Translations under genes and position numbers: made by a program
Shown: piece after piece, positions 27,301-45,371 of the stretch
How the letters are laid out: every line of letters starts with the position of its first letter
Numbering within the stretch: position 1 is the stretch's first letter
From: Bugula neritina
Lineage: Eukaryota; Bryozoa; Gymnolaemata; Cheilostomatida; Bugulidae
NCBI GenBank assembly: GCA_964035545.1
Contig: OZ037771.1
Location: 9,989,408 to 10,053,407, forward strand
Direction: 5' to 3'
DNA: 64,000 nt
Notes under the pieces: generated by a model
Databases searched by the model: none
Told to the model about the DNA's origin: nothing
Seen by the model: only the letters and a program-made list of their open reading frames with translations

Positions 27301-30300
27301 ACATACTGAAACAAAATGAAATATACTGTAACGCTCTGAGTAATACTGCAAAATGCTGAAATATACTGTAACACAGTGAAGTATACTGCAAAATTCTGAA
27401 ACATACTGCAACATACTAAAACATGAGCAATATACAGAAAAATGCCTCAGCTTACTCAAATATACTGCAAGTCGCTGCAACATACATAAATACACTGTAA
27501 CATACTGAAATACACTGCAACATACTGCAGCATACTGAAGTACACTGTAAAATGTTGAAATACACTGCAACACTTTGGAAAATACTGCAACACACTGAAA
27601 TATACTGCAACATACTGAAATATACTGCAACATACTGCAACATACTGAAGTGCACTGTAACATACTGTAACTTACTGAAATACACTGCAACAAACTGTAA
27701 CATACTGAAACACACTGAAACATACTGAAACATACTGAAACATACTGTAACATACTGAAACACACTGAAACATACTGAAACATACTGAGACATACTGAAA
27801 TACACTGCAACATACTGAAACATACTGAAATATACTGAATTATACTGAAACACACTGTAACACATTGAAAAATACTGCAACATACTGAAAGAAACTTCAA
27901 CTCACTGAAGTATAGTGTACTATACGGAAATGTACTGTAACATACTGATATTTACTGTAACACACTGAAATATACTGCAACATATTGAAATACACTGTAA
28001 CATACCGAAATAAACTGCAACATAATGCAACATACTGAATTACACTGTAACATACTAAAATACACTGCAACATTCTGCAACATACTTCAACGTACTGAAA
28101 GACACTGTAACATAATGAAATACACTGCAACACATTGAAATATACCGCAACAGACTGGAATATACTGCAACACATCCAAGTACATCGTAATATACGGACA
28201 TGTACTGTAACATACTGGAACATACTGAAACATACTGCAACATTCTGAAGTACACTGTAAAATATTGAAATACACTGCAACAAACTGCAACATACTGAGG
28301 TACACTGTACATATTGAAAAACACTGCAACACACTGAAATATACTGCAACACACTGAAATATACTGCGAAATACTGAATTATACTTCAACATACTGCAAC
28401 ATACTGAAAGACACTACAACTTACTGAAGTATAGTGCAATATACAGAAATGTACTCTAACATACTGATATTTATTGTTACACACTGAAATATACTACAAC
28501 ATACTGAAATACACTGCAACATACCGAAATAAGCTGCAACATACTGCAACATACTGAAATACACTGTAACAAACTGTAACATACTGAAACACACTGAAAC
28601 ATACTGAGACATACTGAAATACACTGCAACATACTGAAACATACTGAAATATACTGAAATATACTGAAATACACTGTAACACATTGAAAAATACTGCAAC
28701 ATACTGAAAGACACTTCAACTCACTGAAGTATAGTGTAATATACAGAAATGTACTCTAACATACTGATATTTATTGTTACACACTGAAATATACTACAAC
28801 ATACTGAAATACACTGTAACATACCGAAATAAGCTGCAACATACTGCAACATACATAAATACACTGTAACATACTGAAATACACTGCAACATACTGCAGC
28901 ATACTGAAGTACACTGTAAAATGTTGAAATACACTGTTGCACTTTGCAATATACTGCAACACACTGAAATATGCTGCAACATACTGAAATATACTGCAAC
29001 ATACTGCAACATACTGAAGTGCACTGTAACATACTGTAACTTACTGAAATACACTGCAACAAACTGTAACATACTGAAACATACTGAAACATACTGAGAC
29101 ATACTGAAATAAACTGCAACATACTGAAACATACTGGAATATACTGAAATATACTGAAATACACTGTAACACATTGAAAAATACTGCAACATACTGAAAG
29201 ACACTTCAACTCACTGAAGTATAGTGTAATATACGGAAATGTACTGTAACATACTGATATTTACTGTAACACACTGAAATATACTGCAACATACTGAAAT
29301 ACACTGTAACATACCGAAATAAACTGCAACATAATGCAACATACTGAATAACACTGTAACATACTAAAATACACTGCACTATTCTGCAACATACTTCAAC
29401 GTACTGAAAGACACTGTAACATAATGAAATACACTGCAACACATTGAAGTATACTGCAACAGACTGGAATATACTGCAACACATCCAAGGACATCGTAAT
29501 ATACAGACATGTACTGTAACATACTGGAACATACTGAAACATACTGCAACATTCTGAAGTACACTGTAAAATATTGAAATACACTGCAACATACTGCAAC
29601 ATACTGAAATACACTGTAACATGATGTAGTACACTGCAACACATTGAAATATACTGCAGCAAACAGAAATATACTGCAACATACTGAAATGTACTGCAAC
29701 ATACTAAAATACATTGCAACATATCGAAGTATATCGTAATAAACGGACATGTACTGTAACATACTGAAACACACTGAAACATACTGAAACATACTGAAAC
29801 ATACTGTAACATCATGAAATACACTGCAACACATTGAAATATACTGCAACAAACTGAAATATACTGCAACATACTAAAACGTACTGCAACATACTGAAAT
29901 ACATTGCAACATATCGAAGTATATCGTAATATACGGACATGTACTGAAACATACTGAAACATACTGAAACATACTGAGATACACTGCAACATACTGCAAC
30001 ATACTGAAATACACTGTAACATGATGAAATACACTGCAACACATTGAAATATACTGCAACAAACTGAAATATACTGCAACATACTGAAACGTACTGCAAC
30101 ATACTGAAATACATTGCAACATATCGAAGTATGTCGTAATATACGGACATGTACTGTAACATACTGAAACACACTGAAACATACTGAAACATACTGAAAT
30201 ATACTGAAATATACTGAAATACACTGTAACACATTGAAAAATACTGCAACATACTGAAAGACACTTCAACTCACTGAAGTATAGTGTAATATACGGAAAT

Positions 30301-33009
30301 GTACTGTAACATACTGATAATTACTGCAACACACTGAAATATACTGCAACATACTGAAATACACTGTAACATACCGAAATAAACTGCAACATAATGCAAC
30401 ATACTGAATTACACTGTAACATACTAAATTACACTGCAACATTCTGCAACATAGTTCAACGTACTGAATACACTGTAACATAATGAAATACACTGCAACA
30501 TACTGCAACATACTGAAGTACACTGTAAAATATTAAAATACACTGCAACACATTGGAATATACTGCAACACACTGAAATATACTGTAACATACTGAAACA
30601 TGAGCAATATACTGAAAGATGCCTCAACATACTCAAATACACTGCAAGAAACTGCAACATACGTAAATACACTGTAACATACTGAAATACACTGAAACAT
30701 ACTGCAACATACTGAAGTACACTGTGAAATATTCAAATACACTCCAACACTTTGAAATACACTGCAACACACTGAAATATACTGCAACATACTGAAATGT
30801 ACTTCAACGTAATGAAAAACACTGCAACATATCAAAGAATATCGTAATATACAGACATGCACTGTAACATACTGAAACATACTGAAACATACTGCAACAT
30901 ACCGCAACATACTGAAAAACACCGTAATAAACTGAAATACGCTGCAACACATTGGAATATACTGCAACATATCCAAATAAATGGTAATATACTGAAATAT
31001 ACTGAAATACACTGTAACACATTGAAAAATACTGCAACATACTGAAACACACTACAACTCACTGAAGTATAGTGTAACTTACTGAAACGTACTGTAACAT
31101 ACTGATATTTACTGCAACACACTGAAACATACTGCAACATACTGAAATACACTGTTACATACTAAAATACACTGCAACATACTAAAATACACTGCAACAA
31201 TCTGCAACATTCTGCAACATACTTCAACATACTGAAATACACTGTAACAAACTGAAATACGCTGCAACACATTGGAATATACTGCAACATACCCAAATAA
31301 ATGGTAACATACTGAAATATACTGAAATACAATGTAACACATTGAAAAATACTGCAACACAGTGAAAGACACTACAACTCACTGAAGTATAGTGTAATAT
31401 ACAAAAATGTACTGTAACATACTGATATTTACTGCAACACACTGAAATATACTGCAACATACTGAAATACACTGTTACATGCCAAAATAAACTGCAACAT
31501 ACTGCAACATACTGAAATACACTGTAACATACTCAAATACACTGCAACATTCTGCAACATATTGAAATATACTGCAACACACTGAAATATACTGCAACAC
31601 ATCCAAGTAGACTGTAATATACGGACATGTACTGTAACATACTGAAACATACTGAAACATACTGAAACAAAATGAAATATACTGTAACGCTCTGAGTAAT
31701 ACTGCAAAATGCTGAAATATACTGTAACACAGTGAAGTATACTGCAAAATTCTGAAACATACTGCAACATACTAAAACATGAGCAATATACAGAAAAATG
31801 CCTCAGCTTACTCAAATATACTGCAAGTCGCTGCAACATACATAAATACACTGTAACATACTGAAATACACTGCAACATACTGCAGCATACTGAAGTACA
31901 CTGTAAAATGTTGAAATACACTGCAACACTTTGGAAAATACTGCAACACACTGAAATATACTGCAACATACTGAAATATACTGCAACATACTGCAACATA
32001 CTGAAGTGCACTGTAACATACTGTAACTTACTGAAATACACTGCAACAAACTGTAACATACTGAAACACACTGAAACATACTGAAACATACTGAAACATA
32101 CTGTAACATACTGAAACACACTGAAACATACTGAAACATACTGAGACATACTGAAATACACTGCAACACATTGAAATATACCGCAACAGACTGGAATATA
32201 CTGCAACACATCCAAGTACATCGTAATATACGGACATGTACTGTAACATACTGGAACATACTGAAACATACTGCAACATTCTGAAGTACACTGTAAAATA
32301 TTGAAATACACTGCAACAAACTGCAACATACTGAGGTACACTGTACATATTGAAAAACACTGCAACACACTGAAATATACTGCAACACACTGAAATATAC
32401 TGCGAAATACTGAATTATACTTCAACATACTGCAACATACTGAAAGACACTACAACTCACTGAAGTATAGTGCAATATACAGAAATGTACTCTAACATAC
32501 TGATATTTATTGTTACACACTGAAATATACTACAACATACTGAAATACACTGCAACATACCGAAATAAGCTGCAACATACTGCAACATACTGAAATACAC
32601 TGTAACAAACTGTAACATACTGAAACACACTGAAACATACTGAGACATACTGAAATACACTGCAACATACTGAAACATACTGAAATATACTGAAATATAC
32701 TGAAATACACTGTAACACATTGAAAAATACTGCAACATACTGAAAGACACTTCAACTCACTGAAGTATAGTGTAATATACAGAAATGTACTCTAACATAC
32801 TGATATTTATTGTTACACACTGAAATATACTACAACATACTGAAATACACTGTAACATACCGAAATAAGCTGCAACATACTGCAACATACATAAATACAC
32901 TGTAACATACTGAAATACACTGCAACATACTGCAGCATACTGAAGTACACTGTAAAATGTTGAAATACACTGCAGCACTTTGCAATATACTGCAACACAC
33001 TGAAATATA
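24301..33009. repeat. 12-kb super-unit C1, long part
   Basis: It is collinear with 36321-45140 at an offset of 12,020 bp up to about 30000, then 11,810 bp (a 210-bp loss in the second copy near 42000), then 12,130 bp (a 320-bp loss in this copy at about 32170). The match ends at 33009, where this copy jumps back to the sequence of 24308. Within it, 24890-28700 and 29206-33000 are themselves related halves. Confidence 0.82.
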
Positions 33010-36000
33010 CTTCAACATACTGCAACATACTGAAAGACACTACAACTCACTGAAGTATAGTGCAATCTACAGAAATGTACTCTAACATACTGATATTTAA
33101 TGTTACACACTGAAATATACTACAACATACTGAAATACACTGTAACATACCGAAATAAGCTGCAACATACTGCAACATACATAAATACACTGTAACATAC
33201 TGAAATACACTGCAACATACTGCAGCATACTGAAGTACACTGTAAAATGTTGAAATACACTGCAGCACTTTGGAATATACTGCAACACACTGAAATATAC
33301 TGCAACATACTGAAATATACTGCAACATACTGCAACATACTGAAGTGCACTGTAACATACTGTAACTTACTGAAATTTACTGCAACAAACTGTAACATAC
33401 TGAAACACACTGAAACATACTGAAACATACTGAAACATACTGTAACATACTGAAACACACTGAAACATACTGAAACATACTGAGACATACTGAAATAAAC
33501 TGCAACATACTGAAACATACTGAAATATACTGAAATACACTGTAACACATTGAAAAATACTGCAACATACTGAAAGACACTTCAACTCACTGAAGTATAG
33601 TGTAATATACGGAAATGTACTGTAACATACTGATATTTACTGTAACACACTGAAATATACTGCAACATACTGAAATACACTGTAACATACCGAAATAAAC
33701 TGCAACATAATGCAACATACTGAATAACACTGTAACATACTAAAATACACTGCACTATTCTGCAACATACTTCAACGTACTGAAAGACACTGTAACATAA
33801 TGAAATACACTGCAACACATTGAAGTATACTGCAACAGACTGGAATATACTGCAACACATCCAAGGACATCGTAATATACGGACATGTACTGTAACATAC
33901 TGGAACATACTGAAACATACTGCAACATTCTGAAGTACACTGTAAAATATTGAAATACACTGCAACATACTGCAACATACTGAAATACACTGTAACATGA
34001 TGTAGTACACTGCAACACATTGAAATATACTGCAGCAAACAGAAATACACTGCAACATACTGAAATGTACTGCAACATACTAAAATACATTGCAACATAT
34101 CGAAGTATATCGTAATAAACAGACATGTACTGTAACATACTGAAACACACTGAAACATACTGAAACATACTGAAACATACTGTATCATCATGAAATACAC
34201 TGCAACACATTGAAATATACTGCAACAAACTGAAATATACTGCAACATACTAAAACGTACTGCAACATACTGAAATACATTGCAACATATCGAAGTATAT
34301 CGTAATATACGGACATGTACTGAAACATACTGAAACATACTGAAACATACTGAGATACACTGCAACATACTGCAACATACTGAAATACACTGTAACATGA
34401 TGAAATACACTGCAACACATTGAAATATACTGCAACAAACTGAAATATACTGCAACATACTGAAACGTACTGCAACATACTGAAATACATTGCAACATAT
34501 CGAAGTATGTCGTAATATACGGACATGTACTGTAACATACTGAAACACACTGAAACATACTGAAACATACTGAAATATACTGAAATATACTGAAATACAC
34601 TGTAACACATTGAAAAATACTGCAACATACTGAAAGACACTTCAACTCACTGAAGTATAGTGTAATATACGGAAATGTACTGTAACATACTGATAATTAC
34701 TGCAACACACTGAAATATACTGCAACATACTGAAATACACTGTAACATACCGAAATAAACTGCAACATAATGCAACATACTGAATTACACTGTAACATAC
34801 TAAATTACACTGCAACATTCTGCAACATAGTTCAACGTACTGAATACACTGTAACATACTGAAATACACTGCAACATACTGCAGCATACTGAAGTACACT
34901 GTAAAATGTTGAAATACACTGCAACACTTTGGAAAATACTGCAACACACTGAAATATACTGCAACATACTGAAATATACTGCAACATACTGCAACATACT
35001 GAAGTGCACTGTAACATACTGTAACTTACTGAAATACACTGCAACAAACTGTAACATACTGAAACACACTGAAACATACTGAAACATACTGAAACATACT
35101 GTAACATACTGAAACACACTGAAACATACTGAAACATACTGAGACATACTGAAATACACTGCAACATACTGAAACATACTGAAATATACTGAATTATACT
35201 GAAACACACTGTAACACATTGAAAAATACTGCAACATACTGAAAGAAACTTCAACTCACTGAAGTATAGTGTAATATACGGAAATGTACTGTAACATACT
35301 GATATTTACTGTAACACACTGAAATATACTGCAACATATTGAAATACACTGTAACATACCGAAATAAACTGCAACATAATGCAACATACTGAATTACACT
35401 GTAACATACTAAAATACACTGCAACATTCTGCAACATACTTCAACGTACTGAAAGACACTGTAACATAATGAAATACACTGCAACACATTGAAATATACC
35501 GCAACAGACTGGAATATACTGCAACACATCCAAGTACATCGTAATATACGGACATGTACTGTAACATACTGGAACATACTGAAACATACTGCAACATTCT
35601 GAAGTACACTGTAAAATATTGAAATACACTGCAACAAACTGCAACATACTGAGGTACACTGTACATATTGAAAAACACTGCAACACACTGAAATATACTG
35701 CAACACACTGAAATATACTGCGAAATACTGAATTATACTTCAACATACTGCAACATACTGAAAGACACTACAACTCACTGAAGTATAGTGCAATATACAG
35801 AAATGTACTCTAACATACTGATATTTATTGTTACACACTGAAATATACTACAACATACTGAAATACACTGCAACATACCGAAATAAGCTGCAACATACTG
35901 CAACATACTGAAATACACTGTAACAAACTGTAACATACTGAAACACACTGAAACATACTGAGACATACTGAAATACACTGCAACATACTGAAACATACTG

Positions 36001-36320
36001 AAATATACTGAAATATACTGAAATACACTGTAACACATTGAAAAATACTGCAACATACTGAAAGACACTTCAACTCACTGAAGTATAGTGTAATATACAG
36101 AAATGTACTCTAACATACTGATATTTATTGTTACACACTGAAATATACTACAACATACTGAAATACACTGTAACATACCGAAATAAGCTGCAACATACTG
36201 CAACATACATAAATACACTGTAACATACTGAAATACACTGCAACATACTGCAGCATACTGAAGTACACTGTAAAATGTTGAAATACACTGCAGCACTTTG
36301 CAATATACTGCAACACACTG
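33010..36320. repeat. 12-kb super-unit C1, shortened second part
   Basis: The stretch 33010-34850 repeats 24308-26158 (offset 8,702, then 8,692 after loss of one monomer near 33530). At about 34850 it jumps to the sequence of about 27497 (offset 7,354). From about 36075 it repeats 32757 onward (offset 3,318). It is an internally deleted copy of the long part. Confidence 0.78.
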
Positions 36321-39300
36321 AAATATACTTCAACATACTGCAACATACTGAAAGACACTACAACTCACTGAAGTATAGTGCAATCTACAGAAATGTACTC
36401 TAACATACTGATATTTAATGTTACACACTGAAATATACTACAACATACTGAAATACACTGTAACATACCGAAATAAGCTGCAACATACTGCAACATACAT
36501 AAATACACTGTAACATACTGAAATACACTGCAACATACTGCAGCATACTGAAGTACACTGTAAAATGTTGAAATACACTGCAGCACTTTGGAATATACTG
36601 CAACACACTGAAATATACTGCAACATACTGAAATATACTGCAACATACTGCAACATACTGAAGTGCACTGTAACATACTGTAACTTACTGAAATTTACTG
36701 CAACAAACTGTAACATACTGAAACACACTGAAACATACTGAAACATACTGAAACATACTGTAACATACTGAAACACACTGAAACATACTGAAACATACTG
36801 AGACATACTGAAATAAACTGCAACATACTGAAACATACTGAAATATACTGAAATATACTGAAATACACTGTAACACATTGAAAAATACTGCAACATACTG
36901 AAAGACACTTCAACTCACTGAAGTATAGTGTAATATACGGAAATGTACTGTAACATACTGATATTTACTGTAACACACTGAAATATACTGCAACATACTG
37001 AAATACACTGTAACATACCGAAATAAACTGCAACATAATGCAACATACTGAATAACACTGTAACATACTAAAATACACTGCACTATTCTGCAACATACTT
37101 CAACGTACTGAAAGACACTGTAACATAATGAAATACACTGCAACACATTGAAGTATACTGCAACAGACTGGAATATACTGCAACACATCCAAGGACATCG
37201 TAATATACGGACATGTACTGTAACATACTGGAACATACTGAAACATACTGCAACATTCTGAAGTACACTGTAAAATATTGAAATACACTGCAACATACTG
37301 CAACATACTGAAATACACTGTAACATGATGTAGTACACTGCAACACATTGAAATATACTGCAGCAAACAGAAATACACTGCAACATACTGAAATGTACTG
37401 CAACATACTAAAATACATTGCAACATATCGAAGTATATCGTAATAAACAGACATGTACTGTAACATACTGAAACACACTGAAACATACTGAAACATACTG
37501 AAACATACTGTATCATCATGAAATACACTGCAACACATTGAAATATACTGCAACAAACTGAAATATACTGCAACATACTAAAACGTACTGCAACATACTG
37601 AAATACATTGCAACATATCGAAGTATATCGTAATATACGGACATGTACTGAAACATACTGAAACATACTGAAACATACTGAGATACACTGCAACATACTG
37701 CAACATACTGAAATACACTGTAACATGATGAAATACACTGCAACACATTGAAATATACTGCAACAAACTGAAATATACTGCAACATACTGAAACGTACTG
37801 CAACATACTGAAATACATTGCAACATATCGAAGTATGTCGTAATATACGGACATGTACTGTAACATACTGAAACACACTGAAACATACTGAAACATACTG
37901 AAATATACTGAAATATACTGAAATACACTGTAACACATTGAAAAATACTGCAACATACTGAAAGACACTTCAACTCACTGAAGTATAGTGTAATATACGG
38001 AAATGTACTGTAACATACTGATAATTACTGCAACACACTGAAATATACTGCAACATACTGAAATACACTGTAACATACCGAAATAAACTGCAACATAATG
38101 CAACATACTGAATTACACTGTAACATACTAAATTACACTGCAACATTCTGCAACATAGTTCAACGTACTGAATACACTGTAACATAATGAAATACACTGC
38201 AACATACTGCAACATACTGAAGTACACTGTAAAATACTAAAATACACTGCAACACATTGGAATATACTGCAACACACTGAAATATACTGTAACATACTGA
38301 AACATGAGCAATATACTGAAAGATGCCTCAACATACTCAAATACACTGCAAGAAACTGCAACATACGTAAATACACTGTAACATACTGAAATACACTGAA
38401 ACATACTGCAACATACTGAAGTACACTGTGAAATATTCAAATACACTCCAACACTTTGAAATACACCGCAACACACTGAAATATACTGCAACATACTGAA
38501 ATGTACTTCAACGTAATGAAAAACACTGCAACATATCAAAGTATATCGTAATATACAGCCATGCACTGTAACATACTGAAACATACTGAATCATACTGCA
38601 ACATACCGCAACATACTGAAAAGCACCGTAACAAACTGAAATACGCTGCAACACATTGGAATATACTGCAATATATCCAAATAAATGGTAATATACTGAA
38701 ATATACTGAAATACACTGTAACACATTGAAAAATACTGCAACATACTGAAACACACTACAACTCACTGAAGTATAGTGTAACTTACTGAAACGTACTGTA
38801 ACATACTGATATTTACTGCAACACACTGAAACATACTGCAACATACTGAAATACACTGTTACATACTAAAATACACTGCAACATACTAAAATACACTGCA
38901 ACAATCTGCAACATTCTGCAACATACTTCAACATACTGAAATACACTGTAACCAACTGAAATACGCTGCAACACATTGGAATATACTGCAACATACCCAA
39001 ATAAATGGTAACATACTGAAATATACTGAAATACAATGTAACACATTGAAAAATACTGCAACACAGTGAAAGACACTACAACTCACTGAAGTATAGTGTA
39101 ATATACAAAAATGTACTGTAACATACTGATATTTACTGCAACACACTGAAATATACTGCAACATACTGCAACATACTGAAATACACTGTAACATACTCAA
39201 ATACACTGCAACATTCTGCAACATATTGAAATATACTGCAACACACTGAAATATACTGCAACACATCCAAGTAGACTGTAATATACGGACATGTACTGTA

Positions 39301-42300
39301 ACATACTGAAACATACTGAAACATACTGAAACAAAATGAAATATACTGTAACGCTCTGAGTAATACTGCAAAATGCTGAAATATACTGTAACACAGTGAA
39401 GTATACTGCAAAATTCTGAAACATACTGCAACATACTAAAACATGAGCAATATACAGAAAAATGCCTCAGCTTACTCAAATATACTGCAAGTCGCTGCAA
39501 CATACATAAATACACTGTAACATACTGAAATACACTGCAACATACTGCAGCATACTGAAGTACACTGTAAAATGTTGAAATACACTGCAACACTTTGGAA
39601 AATACTGCAACACACTGAAATATACTGCAACATACTGAAATATACTGCGACATACTGCAACATACTGAAGTGCACTGTAACATACTGTAACTTACTGAAA
39701 TACACTGCAACAAACTGTAACATACTGAAACACACTGAAACATACTGAAACATACTGAAACATACTGTAACATACTGAAACACACTGAAACATACTGAAA
39801 CATACTGAGACATACTGAAATACACTGCAACATACTGAAACATACTGAAATATACTGAATTATACTGAAACACACTGTAACACATTGAAAAATACTGCAA
39901 CATACTGAAAGAAACTTCAACTCACTGAAGTATAGTGTACTATACGGAAATGTACTGTAACATACTGATATTTACTGTAACACACTGAAATATACTGCAA
40001 CATATTGAAATACACTGTAACATACCGAAATAAACTGCAACATAATGCAACATACTGAATTACACTGTAACATACTAAAATACACTGCAACATTCTGCAA
40101 CATACTTCAACGTACTGAAAGACACTGTAACATAATGAAATACACTGCAACACATTGAAATATACCGCAACAGACTGGAATATACTGCAACACATCCAAG
40201 TACATCGTAATATACGGACATGTACTGTAACATACTGGAACATACTGAAACATACTGCAACATTCTGAAGTACACTGTAAAATATTGAAATACACTGCAA
40301 CAAACTGCAACATACTGAGGTACACTGTACATATTGAAAAACACTGCAACACACTGAAATATACTGCAACACACTGAAATATACTGCAAAATACTGAATT
40401 ATACTTCAACATACTGCAACATACTGAAAGACACTACAACTCACTGAAGCATAGTGCAATATACAGAAATGTATTCTAACATACTGATATTTATTGTTAC
40501 ACACTGAAATATACTACAACATACTGAAATACACTGCAACATACCGAAATAAGCTGCAACATACTGCAACATACTGAAATACACTGTAACAAACTGTAAC
40601 ATACTGAAACACACTGAAACATACTGAGACATACTGAAATACACTGCAACATACTGAAACATACTGAAATATACTGAAATATACTGAAATACACTGTAAC
40701 ACATTGAAAAATACTGCAACATACTGAAAGACACTTCAACTCACTGAAGTATAGTGTAATATACAGAAATGTACTCTAACATACTGATATTTATTGTTAC
40801 ACACTGAAATATACTACAACATACTGAAATACACTGTAACATACCGAAATAAGCTGCAACATACTGCAACATACATAAATACACTGTAACATACTGAAAT
40901 ACACTGCAACATACTGCAGCATACTGAAGTACACTGTAAAATGTTGAAATACACTGTTGCACTTTGCAATATACTGCAACACACTGAAATATGCTGCAAC
41001 ATACTGAAATATACTGCAACATACTGCAACATACTGAAGTGCACTGTAACATACTGTAACTTACTGAAATACACTGCAACAAACTGTAACATACTGAAAC
41101 ATACTGAAACATACTGAGACATACTGAAATAAACTGCAACATACTGAAACATACTGGAATATACTGAAATATACTGAAATACACTGTAACACATTGAAAA
41201 ATACTGCAACATACTGAAAGACACTTCAACTCACTGAAGTATAGTGTAATATACGGAAATGTACTGTAACATACTGATATTTACTGTAACACACTGAAAT
41301 ATACTGCAACATACTGAAATACACTGTAACATACCGAAATAAACTGCAACATAATGCAACATACTGAATAACACTGTAACATACTAAAATACACTGCACT
41401 ATTCTGCAACATACTTCAACGTACTGAAAGACACTGTAACATAATGAAATACACTGCAACACATTGAAGTATACTGCAACAGACTGGAATATACTGCAAC
41501 ACATCCAAGGACATCGTAATATACAGACATGTACTGTAACATACTGGAACATACTGAAACATACTGCAACATTCTGAAGTACACTGTAAAATATTGAAAT
41601 ACACTGCAACATACTGCAACATACTGAAATACACTGTAACATGATGTAGTACACTGCAACACATTGAAATATACTGCAGCAAACAGAAATATACTGCAAC
41701 ATACTGAAATGTACTGCAACATACTAAAATACATTGCAACATATCGAAGTATATCGTAATAAACGGACATGTACTGTAACATACTGAAACACACTGAAAC
41801 ATACTGAAACATACTGAAACATACTGTAACATCATGAAATACACTGCAACACATTGAAATATACTGCAACAAACTGAAATATACTGCAACATACTAAAAC
41901 GTACTGCAACATACTGAAATACATTGCAACATATCGAAGTATATCGTAATATACGGACATGTACTGAAACATACTGAAACATACTGAAACATACTGAGAT
42001 ACACTGAAATATACTGAAATATACTGAAATACACTGTAACACATTGAAAAATACTGCAACATACTGAAAGACACTTCAACTCACTGAAGTATAGTGTAAT
42101 ATACGGAAATGTACTGTAACATACTGATAATTACTGCAACACACTGAAATATACTGCAACATACTGAAATACACTGTAACATACCGAAATAAACTGCAAC
42201 ATAATGCAACATACTGAATTACACTGTAACATACTAAATTACACTGCAACATTCTGCAACATAGTTCAACGTACTGAATACACTGTAACATAATGAAATA

Positions 42301-45140
42301 CACTGCAACATACTGCAACATACTGAAGTACACTGTAAAATATTAAAATACACTGCAACACATTGGAATATACTGCAACACACTGAAATATACTGTAACA
42401 TACTGAAACATGAGCAATATACTGAAAGATGCCTCAACATACTCAAATACACTGCAAGAAACTGCAACATACGTAAATACACTGTAACATACTGAAATAC
42501 ACTGAAACATACTGCAACATACTGAAGTACACTGTGAAATATTCAAATACACTCCAACACTTTGAAATACACTGCAACACACTGAAATATACTGCAACAT
42601 ACTGAAATGTACTTCAACGTAATGAAAAACACTGCAACATATCAAAGAATATCGTAATATACAGACATGCACTGTAACATACTGAAACATACTGAAACAT
42701 ACTGCAACATACCGCAACATACTGAAAAACACCGTAATAAACTGAAATACGCTGCAACACATTGGAATATACTGCAACATATCCAAATAAATGGTAATAT
42801 ACTGAAATATACTGAAATACACTGTAACACATTGAAAAATACTGCAACATACTGAAACACACTACAACTCACTGAAGTATAGTGTAACTTACTGAAACGT
42901 ACTGTAACATACTGATATTTACTGCAACACACTGAAACATACTGCAACATACTGAAATACACTGTTACATACTAAAATACACTGCAACATACTAAAATAC
43001 ACTGCAACAATCTGCAACATTCTGCAACATACTTCAACATACTGAAATACACTGTAACAAACTGAAATACGCTGCAACACATTGGAATATACTGCAACAT
43101 ACCCAAATAAATGGTAACATACTGAAATATACTGAAATACAATGTAACACATTGAAAAATACTGCAACACAGTGAAAGACACTACAACTCACTGAAGTAT
43201 AGTGTAATATACAAAAATGTACTGTAACATACTGATATTTACTGCAACACACTGAAATATACTGCAACATACTGAAATACACTGTTACATGCCAAAATAA
43301 ACTGCAACATACTGCAACATACTGAAATACACTGTAACATACTCAAATACACTGCAACATTCTGCAACATATTGAAATATACTGCAACACACTGAAATAT
43401 ACTGCAACACATCCAAGTAGACTGTAATATACGGACATGTACTGTAACATACTGAAACATACTGAAACATACTGAAACAAAATGAAATATACTGTAACGC
43501 TCTGAGTAATACTGCAAAATGCTGAAATATACTGTAACACAGTGAAGTATACTGCAAAATTCTGAAACATACTGCAACATACTAAAACATGAGCAATATA
43601 CAGAAAAATGCCTCAGCTTACTCAAATATACTGCAAGTCGCTGCAACATACATAAATACACTGTAACATACTGAAATACACTGCAACATACTGCAGCATA
43701 CTGAAGTACACTGTAAAATGTTGAAATACACTGCAACACTTTGGAAAATACTGCAACACACTGAAATATACTGCAACATACTGAAATATACTGCAACATA
43801 CTGCAACATACTGAAGTGCACTGTAACATACTGTAACTTACTGAAATACACTGCAACAAACTGTAACATACTGAAACACACTGAAACATACTGAAACATA
43901 CTGAAACATACTGTAACATACTGAAACACACTGAAACATACTGAAACATACTGAGACATACTGAAATACACTGCAACATACTGAAACATACTGAAATATA
44001 CTGAATTATACTGAAACACACTGTAACACATTGAAAAATACTGCAACATACTGAAAGAAACTTCAACTCACTGAAGTATAGTGTAATATACGGAAATGTA
44101 CTGTAACATACTGATATTTACTGTAACACACTGAAATATACTGCAACATATTGAAATACACTGTAACATACCGAAATAAACTGCAACATAATGCAACATA
44201 CTGAATTACACTGTAACATACTAAAATACACTGCAACATTCTGCAACATACTTCAACGTACTGAAAGACACTGTAACATAATGAAATACACTGCAACACA
44301 TTGAAATATACCGCAACAGACTGGAATATACTGCAACACATCCAAGTACATCGTAATATACGGACATGTACTGTAACATACTGGAACATACTGAAACATA
44401 CTGCAACATTCTGAAGTACACTGTAAAATATTGAAATACACTGCAACAAACTGCAACATACTGAGGTACACTGTACATATTGAAAAACACTGCAACACAC
44501 TGAAATATACTGCAACACACTGAAATATACTGCGAAATACTGAATTATACTTCAACATACTGCAACATACTGAAAGACACTACAACTCACTGAAGTATAG
44601 TGCAATATACAGAAATGTACTCTAACATACTGATATTTATTGTTACACACTGAAATATACTACAACATACTGAAATACACTGCAACATACCGAAATAAGC
44701 TGCAACATACTGCAACATACTGAAATACACTGTAACAAACTGTAACATACTGAAACACACTGAAACATACTGAGACATACTGAAATACACTGCAACATAC
44801 TGAAACATACTGAAATATACTGAAATATACTGAAATACACTGTAACACATTGAAAAATACTGCAACATACTGAAAGACACTTCAACTCACTGAAGTATAG
44901 TGTAATATACAGAAATGTACTCTAACATACTGATATTTATTGTTACACACTGAAATATACTACAACATACTGAAATACACTGTAACATACCGAAATAAGC
45001 TGCAACATACTGCAACATACATAAATACACTGTAACATACTGAAATACACTGCAACATACTGCAGCATACTGAAGTACACTGTAAAATGTTGAAATACAC
45101 TGCAGCACTTTGCAATATACTGCAACACACTGAAATATGC
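36321..45140. repeat. 12-kb super-unit C2
   Basis: This is the second occurrence of the super-unit that starts at 24301. It continues past 45140 into a block that matches 14411-15467, not a shortened part like 33010-36320. Confidence 0.82.
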
Positions 45141-45371
45141 TGCAACATACTGAAATATACTGCAACATACTGCAACATACTGAAGTGCACTGTAACATAC
45201 TGTAACTTACTGAAATACACTGCAACAAACTGTAACATACTGAAACACACTGAAACATACTGAGACATACTGAAATACACTGCAACATACTGAAACATAC
45301 TGAAATATACTGAAATATACTGAAATACACTGTAACACATTGAAAAATACTGCAACATACTGAAAGACACT

